DNA of 64,000 nt, taken from contig NW_004955476.1 of assembly GCF_000276665.1 (NCBI RefSeq), positions 9,655,051 to 9,719,050 on the forward strand. The letters are read 5' to 3'. The position numbers were made by a program, and so were the translations under genes. This document shows positions 33,369 through 44,939 of this stretch, piece after piece (the stretch's first letter is position 1; every line of letters begins with the position of its first letter). Source of the DNA: Chinchilla lanigera (Eukaryota > Chordata > Mammalia > Rodentia > Chinchillidae). The notes beneath the pieces were generated by a model, which was not told the origin of the DNA, searched no databases, and saw nothing but the letters and a program-made list of their open reading frames with translations.

Positions 33369-35789
33369 AGTTAACTTTCTCTTCGCCAAAAGTCCAAAAT
33401 TTTCAGTTCCCAGAACTGAGGCGACCCAGTAGCTATGCAGGAATCAGGAAACAGCACCTCCCATCTCTCCACTGCCCCTCCACCCCTGCCCCAGGTTGGA
33501 GTTAGGAAAGGCTGAGTCTGTGGCTCAGCGGGGAGCAGTGCCTTCCCAAAAGCTCACGCGGCTTCCTTTTACTCAGTTCCTTACGTTCAATAGCAGTTCA
33601 TAAGCGCCTGCTGGGTAGAAGGTATGACAGGGAATACAGAGGGTTAAATGCATCTGAGACTTCCTGGCTTTTTCTCCTCTCCCCAGAAAAGGCTGAGGGG
33701 AGAAGGTAGTCATGAAAGATCTGTCCTATGAGGCTAGTGGAAGCTGAAAACCTTAGACCCAGGCTCCTAGATGTCCCTTGGACAATCATGGGTGCAATTT
33801 CTGACTCTCTACAGCATAATAGCAGTGCAGTGTCCTTGCTCTGGGGCTGGCATCCTCTGGTTCCCCACCAAGTAGGGACGTTCCCAACACATTGAGAGTT
33901 TGGGGCCAAGATTTGAATCTAGCCCTTTTAACTGTCCTCCTAACAGGCTATCGGAGGGGATCTCTTCCCACCCCTCACTCTGTCACTCACTGAGATGCAG
34001 ATGGTCTCCCGACCTACTTCTTGTGTCTTTCATAGACCCATGGAGCCGCACCCTGCATCTGCTCAGGGGCAGAAGGTGTGTGCCGCGAGGAGACCTTGGT
34101 CTCTTCCCTCAGCAAACTTGGTCTGGAGCACAATAGGCTTTTCACCAGTAATTACACCTCTGATGATTCCAAGCACAAGAAGCACAGGAGGAAGGGACGC
34201 TGAGCATGGGAACAGGACCAGGTGCAGTGCCTGGCGGCACGTGGCACGAGAGCAGCTCCTCTGCAGACGGCCCTTGTGTCTGTCCCTCTCCACACACCCA
34301 CCTGCCACAGACGGGCTCTCTTTGCAGCCTGTCTCCCCATCCTCTCCTCCATGTTTGTTACCCATTCCTGGTGGCCCCTGGAGCAATCGCCACCAGAGAG
34401 CTGTCCGCCTGCATCTCCTCAGGCACCCGGGAAGTTAAGATTCCACTGGGTGAGACGGAGGAGCAGCTATACCCTCCTGAGGTTTTAGGGCTTTGTAAAA
34501 CCTTGGAAAACGCCTGCCCAAGAGCCATATCCCAGCTCCCAGGGACTGCCTAGAGGAGCACTGCTTGTCTATTTCTTTTCCTGAAGCCCTCGAAGAGGGA
34601 TCAGTCCCAACCGTGGCCTGTACTTGACTTTCAAGACTCGACATCCTATTTTAATTTCATGATTTTATTATCAAATCAGGAAAAAAAAAAGTACTTTCTA
34701 GTCCGCTCCTGTGTTAAAAGGTTCATCTATAACTATGTTTCCTCAGTTTACACTTTTTCAAAAGGCAATACCAGTCATAAGATGAACTAATTCTAGGTGC
34801 TCCCAACATTATAATTTTCCACTTGGCATGTACCGGGCCAAAAAAAAAAAAAAAAATCCTGTTTTATTCTACCACTAGAATAAAATCAGCAAACTCAACT
34901 TTAGATCCAGGGGCTTATTAGAAATTTTATTTTTAAAGCTTCGTTCTCCTGGAGTTAGGCAATAAACCCCAAAACACATTAATGCCCTGCCCGTCAGGTA
35001 GGCACAGATAATGACATTAAACATGAACAAGCACATCTCCTCGTGGGTGCCAGATGAGTTTATAAAATATAAATGCTCTGACAGTAAGAAGACATACTGC
35101 TATATTCAATTATATCATCTGCCCAAAGTACAATTGCTTCTGTGTTTGGTAAACAGATTAAATCCAGGTCACATTCCTGCGTTCAGCTTAGTTTCTGGTC
35201 GCTCCCTTCCTCTAAATACTTGTGTTCTTTGTTTCCGCATGTTCTTTAAGTGTCATCCTTTATTGCTGTAGGCCTGATGGCTATATTTAACTAATAATGA
35301 CAGATTTTAACTTAGTAACACTAGTCTGACATATCATTTGAAGTATGTCTTCAATTTAGATTTGATTAAAATTACAAACATCCCGTCTATTGTGCCAATC
35401 AAAATGTTGTCACCCTTTCCCTGAACTTTTCTATGAACTTTCTCTAAATAAGTTGTGGCAGCTCGAAGTTAAGGCTAGCCCTGGGTCATGAGCATACTTT
35501 AAAATCCAGCTCTTGGAACAGAGCAGAGGAAGATAGGCCATTTGAGGCTCCTTTGTAAAAGGCCTTGATTTTTACCTACACGTCAGAGGGCGGTCAGAGC
35601 GTCTAACTCAGACCTCCATAATGTGCTGGATTTTAATTTGTTTCATGTGTCTCAAGCTCTCAGCACCAGCCAACACCTTTGCTAGTAAGTTCAGGTACCT
35701 GTGACAACCTGTACAAAAAGCTTAGGGAAATATATCTGGAAAGGATAGAGCACAAGAAAGAAAATCAGTGAAGAGTAGAGGGACAGACG
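33369..35789. other. Unique sequence, no gene recognised
   Basis: 33578-33645 (AGCAGTTCATAAGCGCCTGC, then AGGGAATACAGAGG) may be an old MIR/L2 remnant. 33900-34560 is GC-rich with long overlapping frames on both strands (34206-34553, 33995-34438), unrecognised. A-runs occur at 34681 and 34841. 34640-35470 is AT-rich and might include conserved noncoding DNA. Confidence 0.4.
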
Positions 35790-35935
35790 ATATTTCTAAA
35801 ACCTACTGTGCGCCAGATCTGTACACTCGTTATCCTCTTTTATACCTGGCGGGCTGTGAGGCTGACACTGTCATGCTCCGTGTATGAATAAGGAAACTCA
35901 GGCTTAGAGATTACGTGACTCTGTAGGTTCACACT
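35790..35935 (+). mobile_element. MIR SINE fragment
   Basis: TACTGTGCGCCAGATCTGTA, CGTTATCCTCTTTTATACC and GAATAAGGAAACTCAGGCTTAGAGA are the MIR motifs in order (CTACTGTGTGCCAGGC, ATCC, GAGGAAACTGAGGCTCAGAG). Confidence 0.75.
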
Positions 35936-36618
35936 GTAGTTTGTTTTCCTGGCAGGGATAAAGCAAATAGAAACTAAATTTTGCTGTTGTTGTCCTTTTT
36001 CTGAACCCAACCCAGCTATTCTGGGGAGGCAGAAGCAGACAGAGAGTTCTGACTAACAGCTTTGGAATCTTTGCTATGTTTCTAGAATGCTGTTCTGTTT
36101 TCTATTCAGACTAGGGATTTACAGGCCTTTTATTTTAAAATAATTTATCTTTATGAGAAAGATAAGACAAAATTTAATAATCATTTATTATGATTATTAA
36201 AGAGAAGGATATTTTACAGAGAAGGATATTAAAATGCAGAGCAGTTCGCTGCACATGGCAGGGACTGGAATCCACGAGATGATCTGACTTTCAGCTCCAG
36301 CTTTCTTTCCACTGAGTGATGCTGCTTGTCTTGCATTTCTCCTAGCCGATGAGTGAGCTTCAGAAATGAGCAGTGTGGAAGGTAAGCCACTCTGAAAGGG
36401 GAACTTTGGCACTGAATTTGATATTCTGCAGAAATGAATTCTCCGGTAGAGTAACACACACAGTGGACAACTGTCTAAAATAGTTGCTTTAAAGGTTACG
36501 GTAAACACCTGTTCACCCTTTAAATTCCCTCCTCCTTCTGTTTCCATGCTATTATTTGTTCTTGTTAGACCAGTTTTACAGTGCCGCCTCAGTTCACGAA
36601 CTTCATTCTTTCTACTAT
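35936..36618. other. Unique sequence, no gene recognised
   Basis: Contains a minus-strand frame of 116 residues (36197-36547) without recognised domains. 36220-36350 may contain a weak MIR. Confidence 0.35.
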
Positions 36619-36778
36619 TCTGGTCACAAATCTTTTTTTTTTTTCAGACAGGGTCTTGCTATGCAGTTCAGGCTGACCTTGAGCTCCCTTTACAGCCCAG
36701 GCTGGTCTCAAACTCGCAGGGTCCTCCTGCCTCAGCTTCCCATGTGCTGGGATTACAGGCATGTCTGGTCACAAATCT
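36619..36778 (-). mobile_element. B1-type SINE, antisense, with 15-bp target duplication
   Basis: The body at 36634-36763 reads CAGACAGGGTCTTGCTATGC, CAGGCTGACCTTGAGCTCCC, CAGGCTGGTCTCAAACTCGC and GCTGGGATTACAGGCATG. TCTGGTCACAAATCT occurs exactly at 36619-36633 and 36764-36778. Frames crossing it (36546-36788) are SINE artefacts. Confidence 0.95.
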
Positions 36779-36871
36779 AATCGGATGAGAACCGAATCAC
36801 ATTTCCCCATCCGGTCAAGACTGAAGCTGACCGTTGAATTTGATTCGGTTCTTCTCCAATTTGGTTTGCAG

Positions 36872-37116
36872 CCGGAATCATGGAAAGAATCAAGTTCATG
36901 AACCAAGGTGCTACTTTATTTCCTTTCCAACCCTTATATTATCAACAAGGACCTTGCTTAGTTCTTCCTGTACCTCCTGGTACCTCATCACACCACAACC
37001 CGAGACCTCTGTCCTGGTCACACTACATCCCGACGGCTTGGGCAGGCTCAGGAAGGACAGACATGCAGATGACGGGAGGGAAGCATCCCCTGCTCCCTCT
37101 GCACCCGGACCCATGA
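36872..37116 (+). other. Exon-like ORF candidate behind a splice-acceptor-like site
   Basis: TTGGTTTGCAG (36861-36871) resembles a splice acceptor. It is followed after eight bases by an ATG (36880) opening a 78-codon frame to a TGA at 37114-37116. The predicted peptide is proline-, serine- and histidine-rich near its middle, with no recognised domain. It could be a last coding exon, part of a noncoding RNA, or chance; the pyrimidine tract is weak and no polyadenylation signal follows closely. A low-confidence candidate only. Confidence 0.2.
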
Positions 37117-37719
37117 AGTCACGGGGCTCGGGGACTTTTGCTTGGGTTGTTTTTTAGTGCTGCCCCCGCACTCTGCTACCTCTGGTCAGGGTGGTAGTGG
37201 CTCTGTTCCCATGCGCAGATGCCTTGAAAGGGTAAGACACTACTCTGACACTGCTGGGTTCACACTCCAGGGAGAATTCGTGTTTAACCGAACTCTGCTG
37301 CCATGGCAGGAAGACATAAGATAAACCCCTTAAAATCACATGTAGCTCTACATCCAGAATATTTTAGATTTAAGAAAGGTAGTATAATGTGTACTTTATA
37401 ATGATGCATATACGAATAGCAACCCATAGTTTAACCCGCTACTTTTCACCAATACACTTCACTAGTTATAAAAACTGAGGTTCTACTGCCAAATGAGCTA
37501 TGAAAAAGCTGGATTTCTGTAATCTTGGATCTTAGAATTACAGGTCAGAGGCAGTAAGCACGAGGTGCAGCATTAACCCAGGGTTATGAGGAGTAAATGT
37601 ACTTAAAACTGCGTATGTGACACACAGGGACCATCCCACCATCCAAATGATGTCAGGATAGTGAGAGGTTTGTAGATATCTTTGTGAGTGTAATTGTGTG
37701 TGCATACAAGTGAACATTT
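37117..37719. other. Unique sequence, no gene recognised
   Basis: No repeat family or gene identified; AT-rich beyond 37320. Confidence 0.45.
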
Positions 37720-37870
37720 CACAAGTATATTAAGAGATAGATTTTTTCACAATGAAGAACTACACTGCTGTAAAGAAGGATAAACTTGAGTGGTTTGTCA
37801 GAAAATGGATGCCCCTCAAGTCTATGATGTTAAGTAAAGCAAATCTCTTGCATGGTTTCTCTTTTATGAG
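37720..37870 (+). mobile_element. L1 3'-region fragment, sense
   Basis: GTAAAGAAGGATAAACTTGA, GTCAGAAAATGGATGCCCCT and TATGATGTTAAGTAAAGCAA follow the L1 order AAAGAAGGATGAA..., GGAAAATGGATGGAACTGG, ATGTTAAGTGAAATAAGCC. Diverged. Confidence 0.7.
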
Positions 37871-38057
37871 AAACCCAGTATTAAGGATACTCTATGCACT
37901 TATATATAGGTTTTAATCTTTTGGAACAGGAAAATACATGAAATATATGCCTATAGTTTTATCCTCTTATAAAAAGAGAGGAATCTCAGTCCTCTCTTTG
38001 TAACGCTATTGTCTTGTTTTGGAGTATATACAGCTGACTGAGAGAGATAAACTATGC

Positions 38058-38136
38058 CAGTGGTGGCGAACCTGTGGCACGCATGCCGCAGCGGCTGTCT
38101 ATATCACTGAGAACTCTAAAAGGCTCACCCTCGCTG
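38058..38136. mobile_element. hAT-superfamily MITE, copy 2 (79 bp)
   Basis: The left end is CAGTGGTGGCGAACCTGTGG followed by CACGCATGCCG. The right end, reverse-complemented, is CAGCGAGGGTGAGCCTTTTA. These match the two different ends of copy 1 in inverted orientation, so this is an extremely shortened member of the same family. Flanking 8-mers AACTATGC and AACGAGAC agree at five of eight bases. Confidence 0.75.
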
Positions 38137-39095
38137 AACGAGACTAACAGTCTAGCTAGTGCACGTATGTGTCAAACAAAACGATGAAAGGGAATCTGGG
38201 GGAGCCAACCCCAACCCCTGTAGACGCCTCAATAAGTGCCAGTTGCCCTGTGGATGGGTGTCGGGGAGCTGGTGCTTGCGTAGCAGGAGGAGGAAGCCAC
38301 TGGCTTGGGCAGCACTGCGGCTCTCTGTCTCAAGACAGCAGCAGAAACAGCCGGGCGCCACGGGGTGTGGGTGTGGGTCACTCCCTGAAACTCGTGCTTC
38401 CAAAGCACCGCTGAGAAGCCTGCAACTCAGTAGCTGTATAATGGAACGGGATATAACGCCTGAATCCAGGTTCATTAAACTAATGCATTTTCTGAAAAAC
38501 AAAATATGACAGAACGTTTCATTATTGACGCAGATAGGAGAAAAAGTGTTACGCTGTGATTTAGAATGTGCCGGGTGTGTCGTGGAATTGAACTATTTCC
38601 AAATCATCAATAATTAAAATGATGAGAATCCATCATTTCACTGACACTTACTTCTACATGAAAAGATGGCCTGTTTTAAATGTGCTCACACATATTCTTG
38701 TCAATCACAGCTGTCACAGCAAATTATTTCATTTTGCGGATCACATGGCAGTTAGCAGAAAATCTCTGGGTTTACGTTGAGATCTTAGGTGTAATATCAA
38801 GAGCTCCTTTCATCAACTGTTTTTCCCGTGACTGCCTCTTCACAATACAGTATATAAAAGATGGAAAATCTTATTCATAATACTCAATTTCACTTCTGGA
38901 TAACAAAACCCAGGACTGAAATGAATCACTGTAAATGATAACCAAAAGCCAGACAGCAGGAAAGGATATATAGGAAAGAGTGGAAGTGTAACCCTCCCTA
39001 ATTTTAAAGACTATCAGAGCTCCGTGCATAGAACCGAGACCTAGTGAGCTCAGTCTAAACAGTTTTTCTCCCTCATCTTTTTACTGATAATTCAG
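38137..39095. other. Unique sequence, no gene recognised
   Basis: 38160-38410 is GC-rich with overlapping open frames of over 80 residues on both strands (38159-38509 plus and 38152-38502 minus, each 116 residues), unrecognised. The rest is AT-rich. Confidence 0.4.
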
Positions 39096-39217
39096 CAACC
39101 ATGGTGCACAGAGCATTTCTGCTGCTACGCCGGCACTGCCCTCTCCGAGCAGCTACAAAGGAGTTGAAGCCCTACAAGCCACACGGGACTAAGCCAAGGA
39201 TTTTCACTGTGCCACTG
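39096..39217 (+). CDS. Candidate 5' coding exon, 39 codons, phase 0
   Basis: Too short for most ORF scans, but it has unusually complete exon signals. A pyrimidine tract (TTTTTCTCCCTCATCTTTTT), a TACTGAT branch-like motif and CAG precede position 39096. The start codon at 39101 sits in a strong Kozak context (ACCATGG). The frame stays open for 39 codons and reaches a donor, CTG|GTAAGC, at 39217/39218, ending in phase 0. The peptide begins MVHRAFLLLRRHCPLRAATK, basic and leucine-rich without acidic residues, like a mitochondrial targeting sequence. The protein family was not recognised and no partner exon was found within the window. It may be a real exon of an unannotated gene, a lncRNA exon, or coincidence. 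Confidence 0.3.
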
Positions 39218-39914
39218 GTAAGCTAAAGTTTCAGAAACTGAATAAAACCATCTAGCCATAAATCCGAAAGCTTTTAAGATGTCTTTTCTAATAAGTCATT
39301 AACCACATCTTCACAACTCCAGAATAATTAATAAATGTCAGAATCTTTAAATGCCTGAATTATAATACCTAATAAGACATTTTCATCAACAGCCTTCATA
39401 TAAAATATTTCCACTTTTCTACTCTTTTCCACCCATATCTAAGCTTGCTGGTTGATCACTGAACTTCAGAATGTAAGAATTATTCTGATATTGTGTTTCA
39501 ACAGGGAATGCAGCATGACAGCCCTGACCTTGGCCTGACCTCTAAATGAAAGCTTTGTGTTTCGAGGTATGTGATGAATAGCTCTCTGGCTTTCTGTTGA
39601 ATGTAGTGCCACTGGTTGTCAACAACGATGCTCAGAAGGGAGAGTAACATAGTTTTAAAACTCAGAGATGATATGCAGGCTTTTTCTATCTTAGTGAAGC
39701 TAGAGTTACTTTCCAACAATGGGCCACTTCACTGTCTACACTGATTTTCTAAAGCATAAAGAAACCAATGAGGAATTGAAATATAATTGCCAAAATACAC
39801 ATCGACATAGTTGGCCTTTCTGTAGCAGAAAGAAAGTTTTCCTCTGGAGGACCCATTTGATTTATGTTGCTAAACAGTACACTCAGTTCAAGGATTTATA
39901 ACTCATTTACCCAG
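39218..39914. other. Unique AT-rich sequence
   Basis: If the exon candidate is real, this is the start of its intron. No repeat or gene recognised. Confidence 0.4.
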
Positions 39915-39995
39915 TTTACACTCCCTAAAGGTCAGGACTTTGGTTCTTTCGCCAGGGTAAAACACACAATATGTACTCAATAAAAATATGTTGGC
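39915..39995 (+). mobile_element. L2 LINE 3'-end remnant
   Basis: TTTACACTCCCTAAAGGTCA, GGACTTTGGTTCTTTC and TGTACTCAATAAAAATATGTTGG are a diverged form of the L2 3' end (CTCCTTGAGGGCAGGGACT...GCTCAATAAATATTTG). Confidence 0.65.
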
Positions 39996-40519
39996 TTAGT
40001 TTTCACTAAATTCAATTAAAATTCGATGAAAGAACAATGGCTAAAAACTCAGAGCATAAGCCCCGACTTGCACTGTCTCTGCTCTGGCCTGTGACACTGC
40101 ACACAGCAGGCACTAAGAAACTGCTGCACAGAGGAAAATCAGCAAATTAAAGCAAGGGCCAAGTATCAACTCCAATGTCTCCTAGCTCATTGCACATTGA
40201 AATATTTATGCTCATCTAGAAAGATGTTTCACCAATGCCAGATCTTGTCAACTGTTTTTCCCCTATCTACTTTTTCACAATTTTCTAATTTCCTGATAAT
40301 TCTGCCTTGCTCTGAATTTGTCTACCCTCTTCAAAATCATTCATATGGGTTTCACTTTTAAGGTACACTTGTGAAGACAAGTTGGCAAATTACTGATAAA
40401 GCTATAAGACATATGCTGGAAAAGTAATCTTAAGTCCGATTTACATGACTTGAAAAAATATAGATGAATATGTAGATGATATATAGAAATATCACTCCCA
40501 TTCATTAAACATTTCCTTT

Positions 40520-40520
<1 letters not shown>
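39996..40520. other. Unique sequence, no gene recognised
   Basis: AT-rich with no recognised feature. Confidence 0.45.

Positions 40521-40562
<42 letters not shown>
40521..40562. repeat. (TG)n microsatellite
   Basis: About 20 uninterrupted TG units. Confidence 0.95.
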
Positions 40563-40565
<3 letters not shown>

Positions 40566-41081
40566 ACATTTATATTCTTAACATTCTGAAAGAAATCAAA
40601 TATCAGGGTTGAAGCTTATCTCCGAGCTTAACTTAGATAAGTAGCTTTTCCCCTTACTTCTCCTGAGTCTTCAATGGACATGTGATCCGCTAGTCTGTGT
40701 CCAAGCTCACCTACAATTTCTTTTCTCAAAAGACAACACACATCTGCCACCTGCTCTACTCTGTGTCCCAGCAACAACTGTCGAGCAGCATAAAGATTGA
40801 TTATCAGTCAAAAACCATTGCACAACACCAGATTTTGGTGGGTTAAGCTTGCTGATCCAGCAAGAGACGGTGTGAAATTTTCAGGAGTGTGTGCCAACAT
40901 TTTGGTGCTAAAAGAACAGCAGTGCGTGTCACAGTGAAACACAGCCAACGATGTGCAGACAAAGCAGAGAAGTTCCTTTTTGTTCTGGACTTGGCTTTTT
41001 TAAAAGGGTAAAAGAGAAAACAAGAAGTAGGAGGAAATTAGTGTACATTTAAAAATCATTCACGAAGCACAGTCATCTGTG
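40563..41081. other. Unique sequence, no gene recognised
   Basis: No recognised repeat or gene. Confidence 0.45.
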
Positions 41082-41189
41082 TGACATCATTACGTCAGCT
41101 ATACAGGTCCAGATTTTTCTTCCCATCTTAGCTATAAATAATCTTTCTGTATTTTTTCTGCAATACCATTATTCACATAAAAGGTAAGT
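41082..41189 (+). promoter_or_regulatory. Promoter-like cluster: CRE-type sites, TATA and a splice-donor match
   Basis: TGACATCA (41082-41089) and ATTACGTCAG (41089-41098) are CRE/ATF-type motifs. TATAAATA (41133-41140) follows about 35 bp later. AAAAG|GTAAGT at 41183/41184 is a full-consensus donor. If TATA directs a start near 41164, the first exon would be only about 20 bases. The combination may be chance in AT-rich DNA. Confidence 0.25.
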
Positions 41190-42579
41190 GTTTCTTATTA
41201 ATAAAAATCATCAAGGATCTTAGTGAAGCCATCATTACAAAAATATCTAACTTTTTAAAAACAATCATAGAAATGTTTTTGCCTACTAAGATTTGTGTTT
41301 TTATATAATTGAATGATTCAATGAATATAAAATAAAGGTAGCTATCTTTTAAAGTTAAGCAAAATCTGGAAAATAGATGCATCTACACTAGCAAACGGAA
41401 TTTTTAATGAGTATTATAGCAACAAGTCTCTTTACAAGGAGAAAATTATCTTGAACTTTCTACTGAACTGATGAAATTACTTATTTTCTGATAATCAGGT
41501 ATTATCAAAGAGCTAGGACCCCCTAGTACCTTTCATACAATAACATTATAACACAAGACAGCTTTTCATCACCTCTTCTGAAATGAGCTCCAGAATTATT
41601 TTCCTTCTACTTATGCAATTACTGCCTAGACTTGCCTTTATTCACCAGCCTCATAGGAGCTGCAGAAAAAAATACTTCTTAATAAGGTATAAAAAGCATA
41701 TGGAAGACAGAGCACTGAGACACATGACTTTTCAGGGCAAGTTCTTATTCCTTACACTACTTAAATCCGATTATCATATACAGCACTTGATAACGACCTC
41801 TGGGTACAGCACATCGGGAAGAATACTTTTAGATACTGGTATTTTTATTTCTCTTTTAAAATACATTCTTTCCCATTGAAGAGAGAGCAAGACAAATTTT
41901 TTCATCTTAGAGAATCCTTACATTTCTGAAATATTAAAAACCACAGACTTTTCAAGAAACCTCACCCCAAAAATCTGAGGTTATACATGTATACATTTAT
42001 ATATGTATCTTTAAGAGAAAAATTAAGCTGCAGCGTTTACATAATGAAAATGCTACTAGGAGAATCACAAGTATACAAGACTTTTATGTGCATTACTGGT
42101 CACATTTTCATAATTACATCAATGCCATCTGAAAAAAAAGTCCAAGACTATAAATAAATAAATGACACTTGAAACTTTGAACCATTTTCTGAGAGAGTAG
42201 GCCTAATGAATTACGTCTGTTGAGTGTCACAAAAACTAAACAGCGAATTCAATAACCTCTGATATAGTTTATTACATTTTCACCATTTAACCTCCTGCAG
42301 GCTCCCTAATGTCTATTCAGATCTATATTAAATTAAGCACCAATGCTAATGAAGGGCAATAAACGTGGCTGTCAGTGGATTTTTCTTTCATTAAGCACAT
42401 TATCCTTTTACTGAGCTGTAAATGCGTAAACATTAGTTTTGTTAAACCATGCAAAAAAGACAGGATGAAAATCAAGTTTTAATTGCACCCCTTAAGCAAT
42501 CAGCTATGTGCAAGGATAGGGACTTTTTTCCCCTTTCTCCCTTACATTTTTTGGAAAGGATGTACAGAGGGCTCTGCGG
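41190..42579. other. AT-rich, possibly conserved noncoding sequence
   Basis: 42290-42460 is low in repeats and carries homeodomain-like words (GCTAATGAAGGGCAATAAAC, CATTAAGCACATTATC). It has the look of a conserved noncoding element, but conservation cannot be tested here. No gene recognised; short frames such as 41583-41879 lack domains. Confidence 0.35.
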
Positions 42580-42862
42580 TGGAGACAGAAGGTCGGCTTG
42601 GTGCAGCACGTCTTCGGCGTGAGGGCCTCCCCGCCGCCTGCCAGGAACCCGCTCCGTGCTGCCAGATCGATGCAGCCTGGCCATGCGCTTGCTCAGCCAT
42701 CGCAGGGAGCAGAGGTGCGACCCAGCAATCGCAGCAGATCGGGCCACGCTTCCACAAGCAAGAGGCTCTGGCCACCAAGAGACCCCTGGCGGAGGTCAGT
42801 AACTCAACCATGCACCGTAGCTATTTTCTAGCAGTTGGAAATAATGGAAATAAAAGGTGAGT
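42580..42862 (+). other. GC-rich exon-like block ending in a consensus splice donor
   Basis: This block of raised GC and CpG lies in AT-rich surroundings and ends AAAAG|GTGAGT at 42856/42857. A 125-codon frame beginning at 42483 stays open to two bases beyond the donor. It is cysteine- and alanine-rich, with no recognised domain. A noncoding first exon with a weak island promoter is an alternative. No TATA, polyadenylation signal or protein match supports it. Confidence 0.25.
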
Positions 42863-44939
42863 CGGAGCACTGAGAGTATGGAATTCTAGCAAATTTCAAT
42901 CATTAAGTGATATAACAACTCAACAGAATAGAATGACACTGTATTTGTTGAGTCTATATAATTAGTAATTACGCTTGTATATTGATTTTAAAAAGGAAAA
43001 GGCCAAAATGCCTGTGAGGTCTATGTATATTAAGCAATTTTCAGAATCAGATTCCCAGAAAGAAAATGTTTACACATTAATGTCATCTTTCTCAGCTTTA
43101 ATGTTATCAAGATACGAAAGGCGAAGATAAAGCATGGAAAACTTTGGAATATAAGTGACCAAGGCAATGGTTGGTGGGTAACTTTGGCAAAGACTGTTCT
43201 AGATCTATTTTTAGAAGCTCTTAGTTTCATCACTCTTGGTTGAAGTTTATGTCTTTGGGATAATTTTTGCTACTGCTGGGCCAAGTGAAATTTTATAGAG
43301 AACTGTAAAACTCTAAAGAAAACCTGGGAAGAAAATTTGTGTATGTTAATTACTAAAAATGTAAAAATTAAATTTAGCCCAGTTCTTTAAACAAATATAA
43401 ATGCTGAGGATTGTCCCTATGTAATAAGCATTCCCCAACAAAACTTTTTATAGGCTGACCTCATCTCTATTCAAATATCCAAAAACATTTAAAATAGGCT
43501 GCTTGCCAAAACTGCTCATATAAAACATCTGTTCTAGGATAAATCCTTTTATCAGCTTATCTATAAAACCCTATAACACTTACTTTAACATCAGATATCT
43601 GAAAAATTAGAAATAGATACCTGCTTTGTTCTGAGAGCCAAAAGTACTAATATGTTCCTCATATGAAATAGTGATTTCCTACAAGTTTTCATGTTGATGA
43701 AAATTCCTTGATTTTTAAAAAATATTTGAAATTCAAATAGATTATATGTAATTATAACTAAAACTCTGGTTCTGAAGTTAATTATATCATCTTAATTTCA
43801 ATTGTTTGGGGAAGATGTAAGAGTTAATATTTTTAAATTTTCTACTTCAGTCAAAACCAGTTTTGCTCTTTATTTTTTTTTTTCTCAGCCAAAGATCAAG
43901 GTGAATTGACTGACAAACTTTGGACCTCAGAACCCTCTAACAAGGTTAATTCATACTGTCAAATACAAAGCCAACCTTTTAAAGTAAAAACTATAGGTAA
44001 ATTAAGATCATAATATGTCCACATATTCACACACTTAAAAAGTACTAGTAGTATCCATTTCTGATTTTGATTTGTGTTTTTACTAACATAGTTTTCTATG
44101 GTCCGTAACAGCTTAGGTTAACCCTTTATGACAGCAATCTCAATATGAAAACATATGTAAAATGGTTTTATTGTCAGTTCATTTCAGTTTGACTGTTTGG
44201 TTAAATATCAGAAGCATGCACGTCTATTTTCAGTCAGTGTCTTGTGAGCAGAGACACCTCCCAGAACGAGCCTGCTTCTCGCCAGCTGTCTCTTCAGAGT
44301 TCTGAGCACCCAGGTGACCTGAACCTCACGTTTTCCTCGGTATAATTAGCGACATTCTATTCTGGTGTTTTCAAAGGAAAAAACAAAACAAAAAGCAAAG
44401 ACAGAAACAAAACCCAGGAGATGTGTTATCGTTTAATGTCTGAAACAGTCCACCGAATCACTCTAAATTGTGCTCAGAAGACAGCGCACCAGCAGCTGGT
44501 TGAAAAGCGTACAGTGCAGCTTTGATTCTCCCAGTTGACCCCGGGAGCCCTGACAGGTCTGTCTCTCTAGATGCTCGCGGAAAACAAGAATTGTCTTTCC
44601 TGTGTGATTTGCGGCGATCTGGGTCTGGTATTTCCTCGCGCCTATGATCTGATGCTGTTTGATGTGTAGAACAGCCTTCAAGTCCTGACCCTTCTGATCC
44701 TGCCGCTGGATGTGGAAGTCCGCTGGGGCCAAACGGAGACTGCAGATAATCGTCAGTAGCTGTAATGACTGCTCTTGGCTGGGACGACACACAGCCTGAA
44801 AGAACCAGTGTGTGCCAAGCACGGTGAACAGAGCGGTCATCACTTCCCACAAGCACCCGGCAACCACGAGCTGCAGGCGGCGTGCTAGACCGAATGCCGC
44901 ACGCTCAGCCCATGCACACCTTATGCCGTCTGGAGGGGG
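42863..44939. other. Unique sequence, AT-rich to 44200 then GC-rich
   Basis: 43877-43886 is a short T tract. From 44460 to 44940 the composition becomes GC-rich and minus-strand frames of 132 and 160 residues overlap, with no recognised protein. No repeat family identified. Confidence 0.4.
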
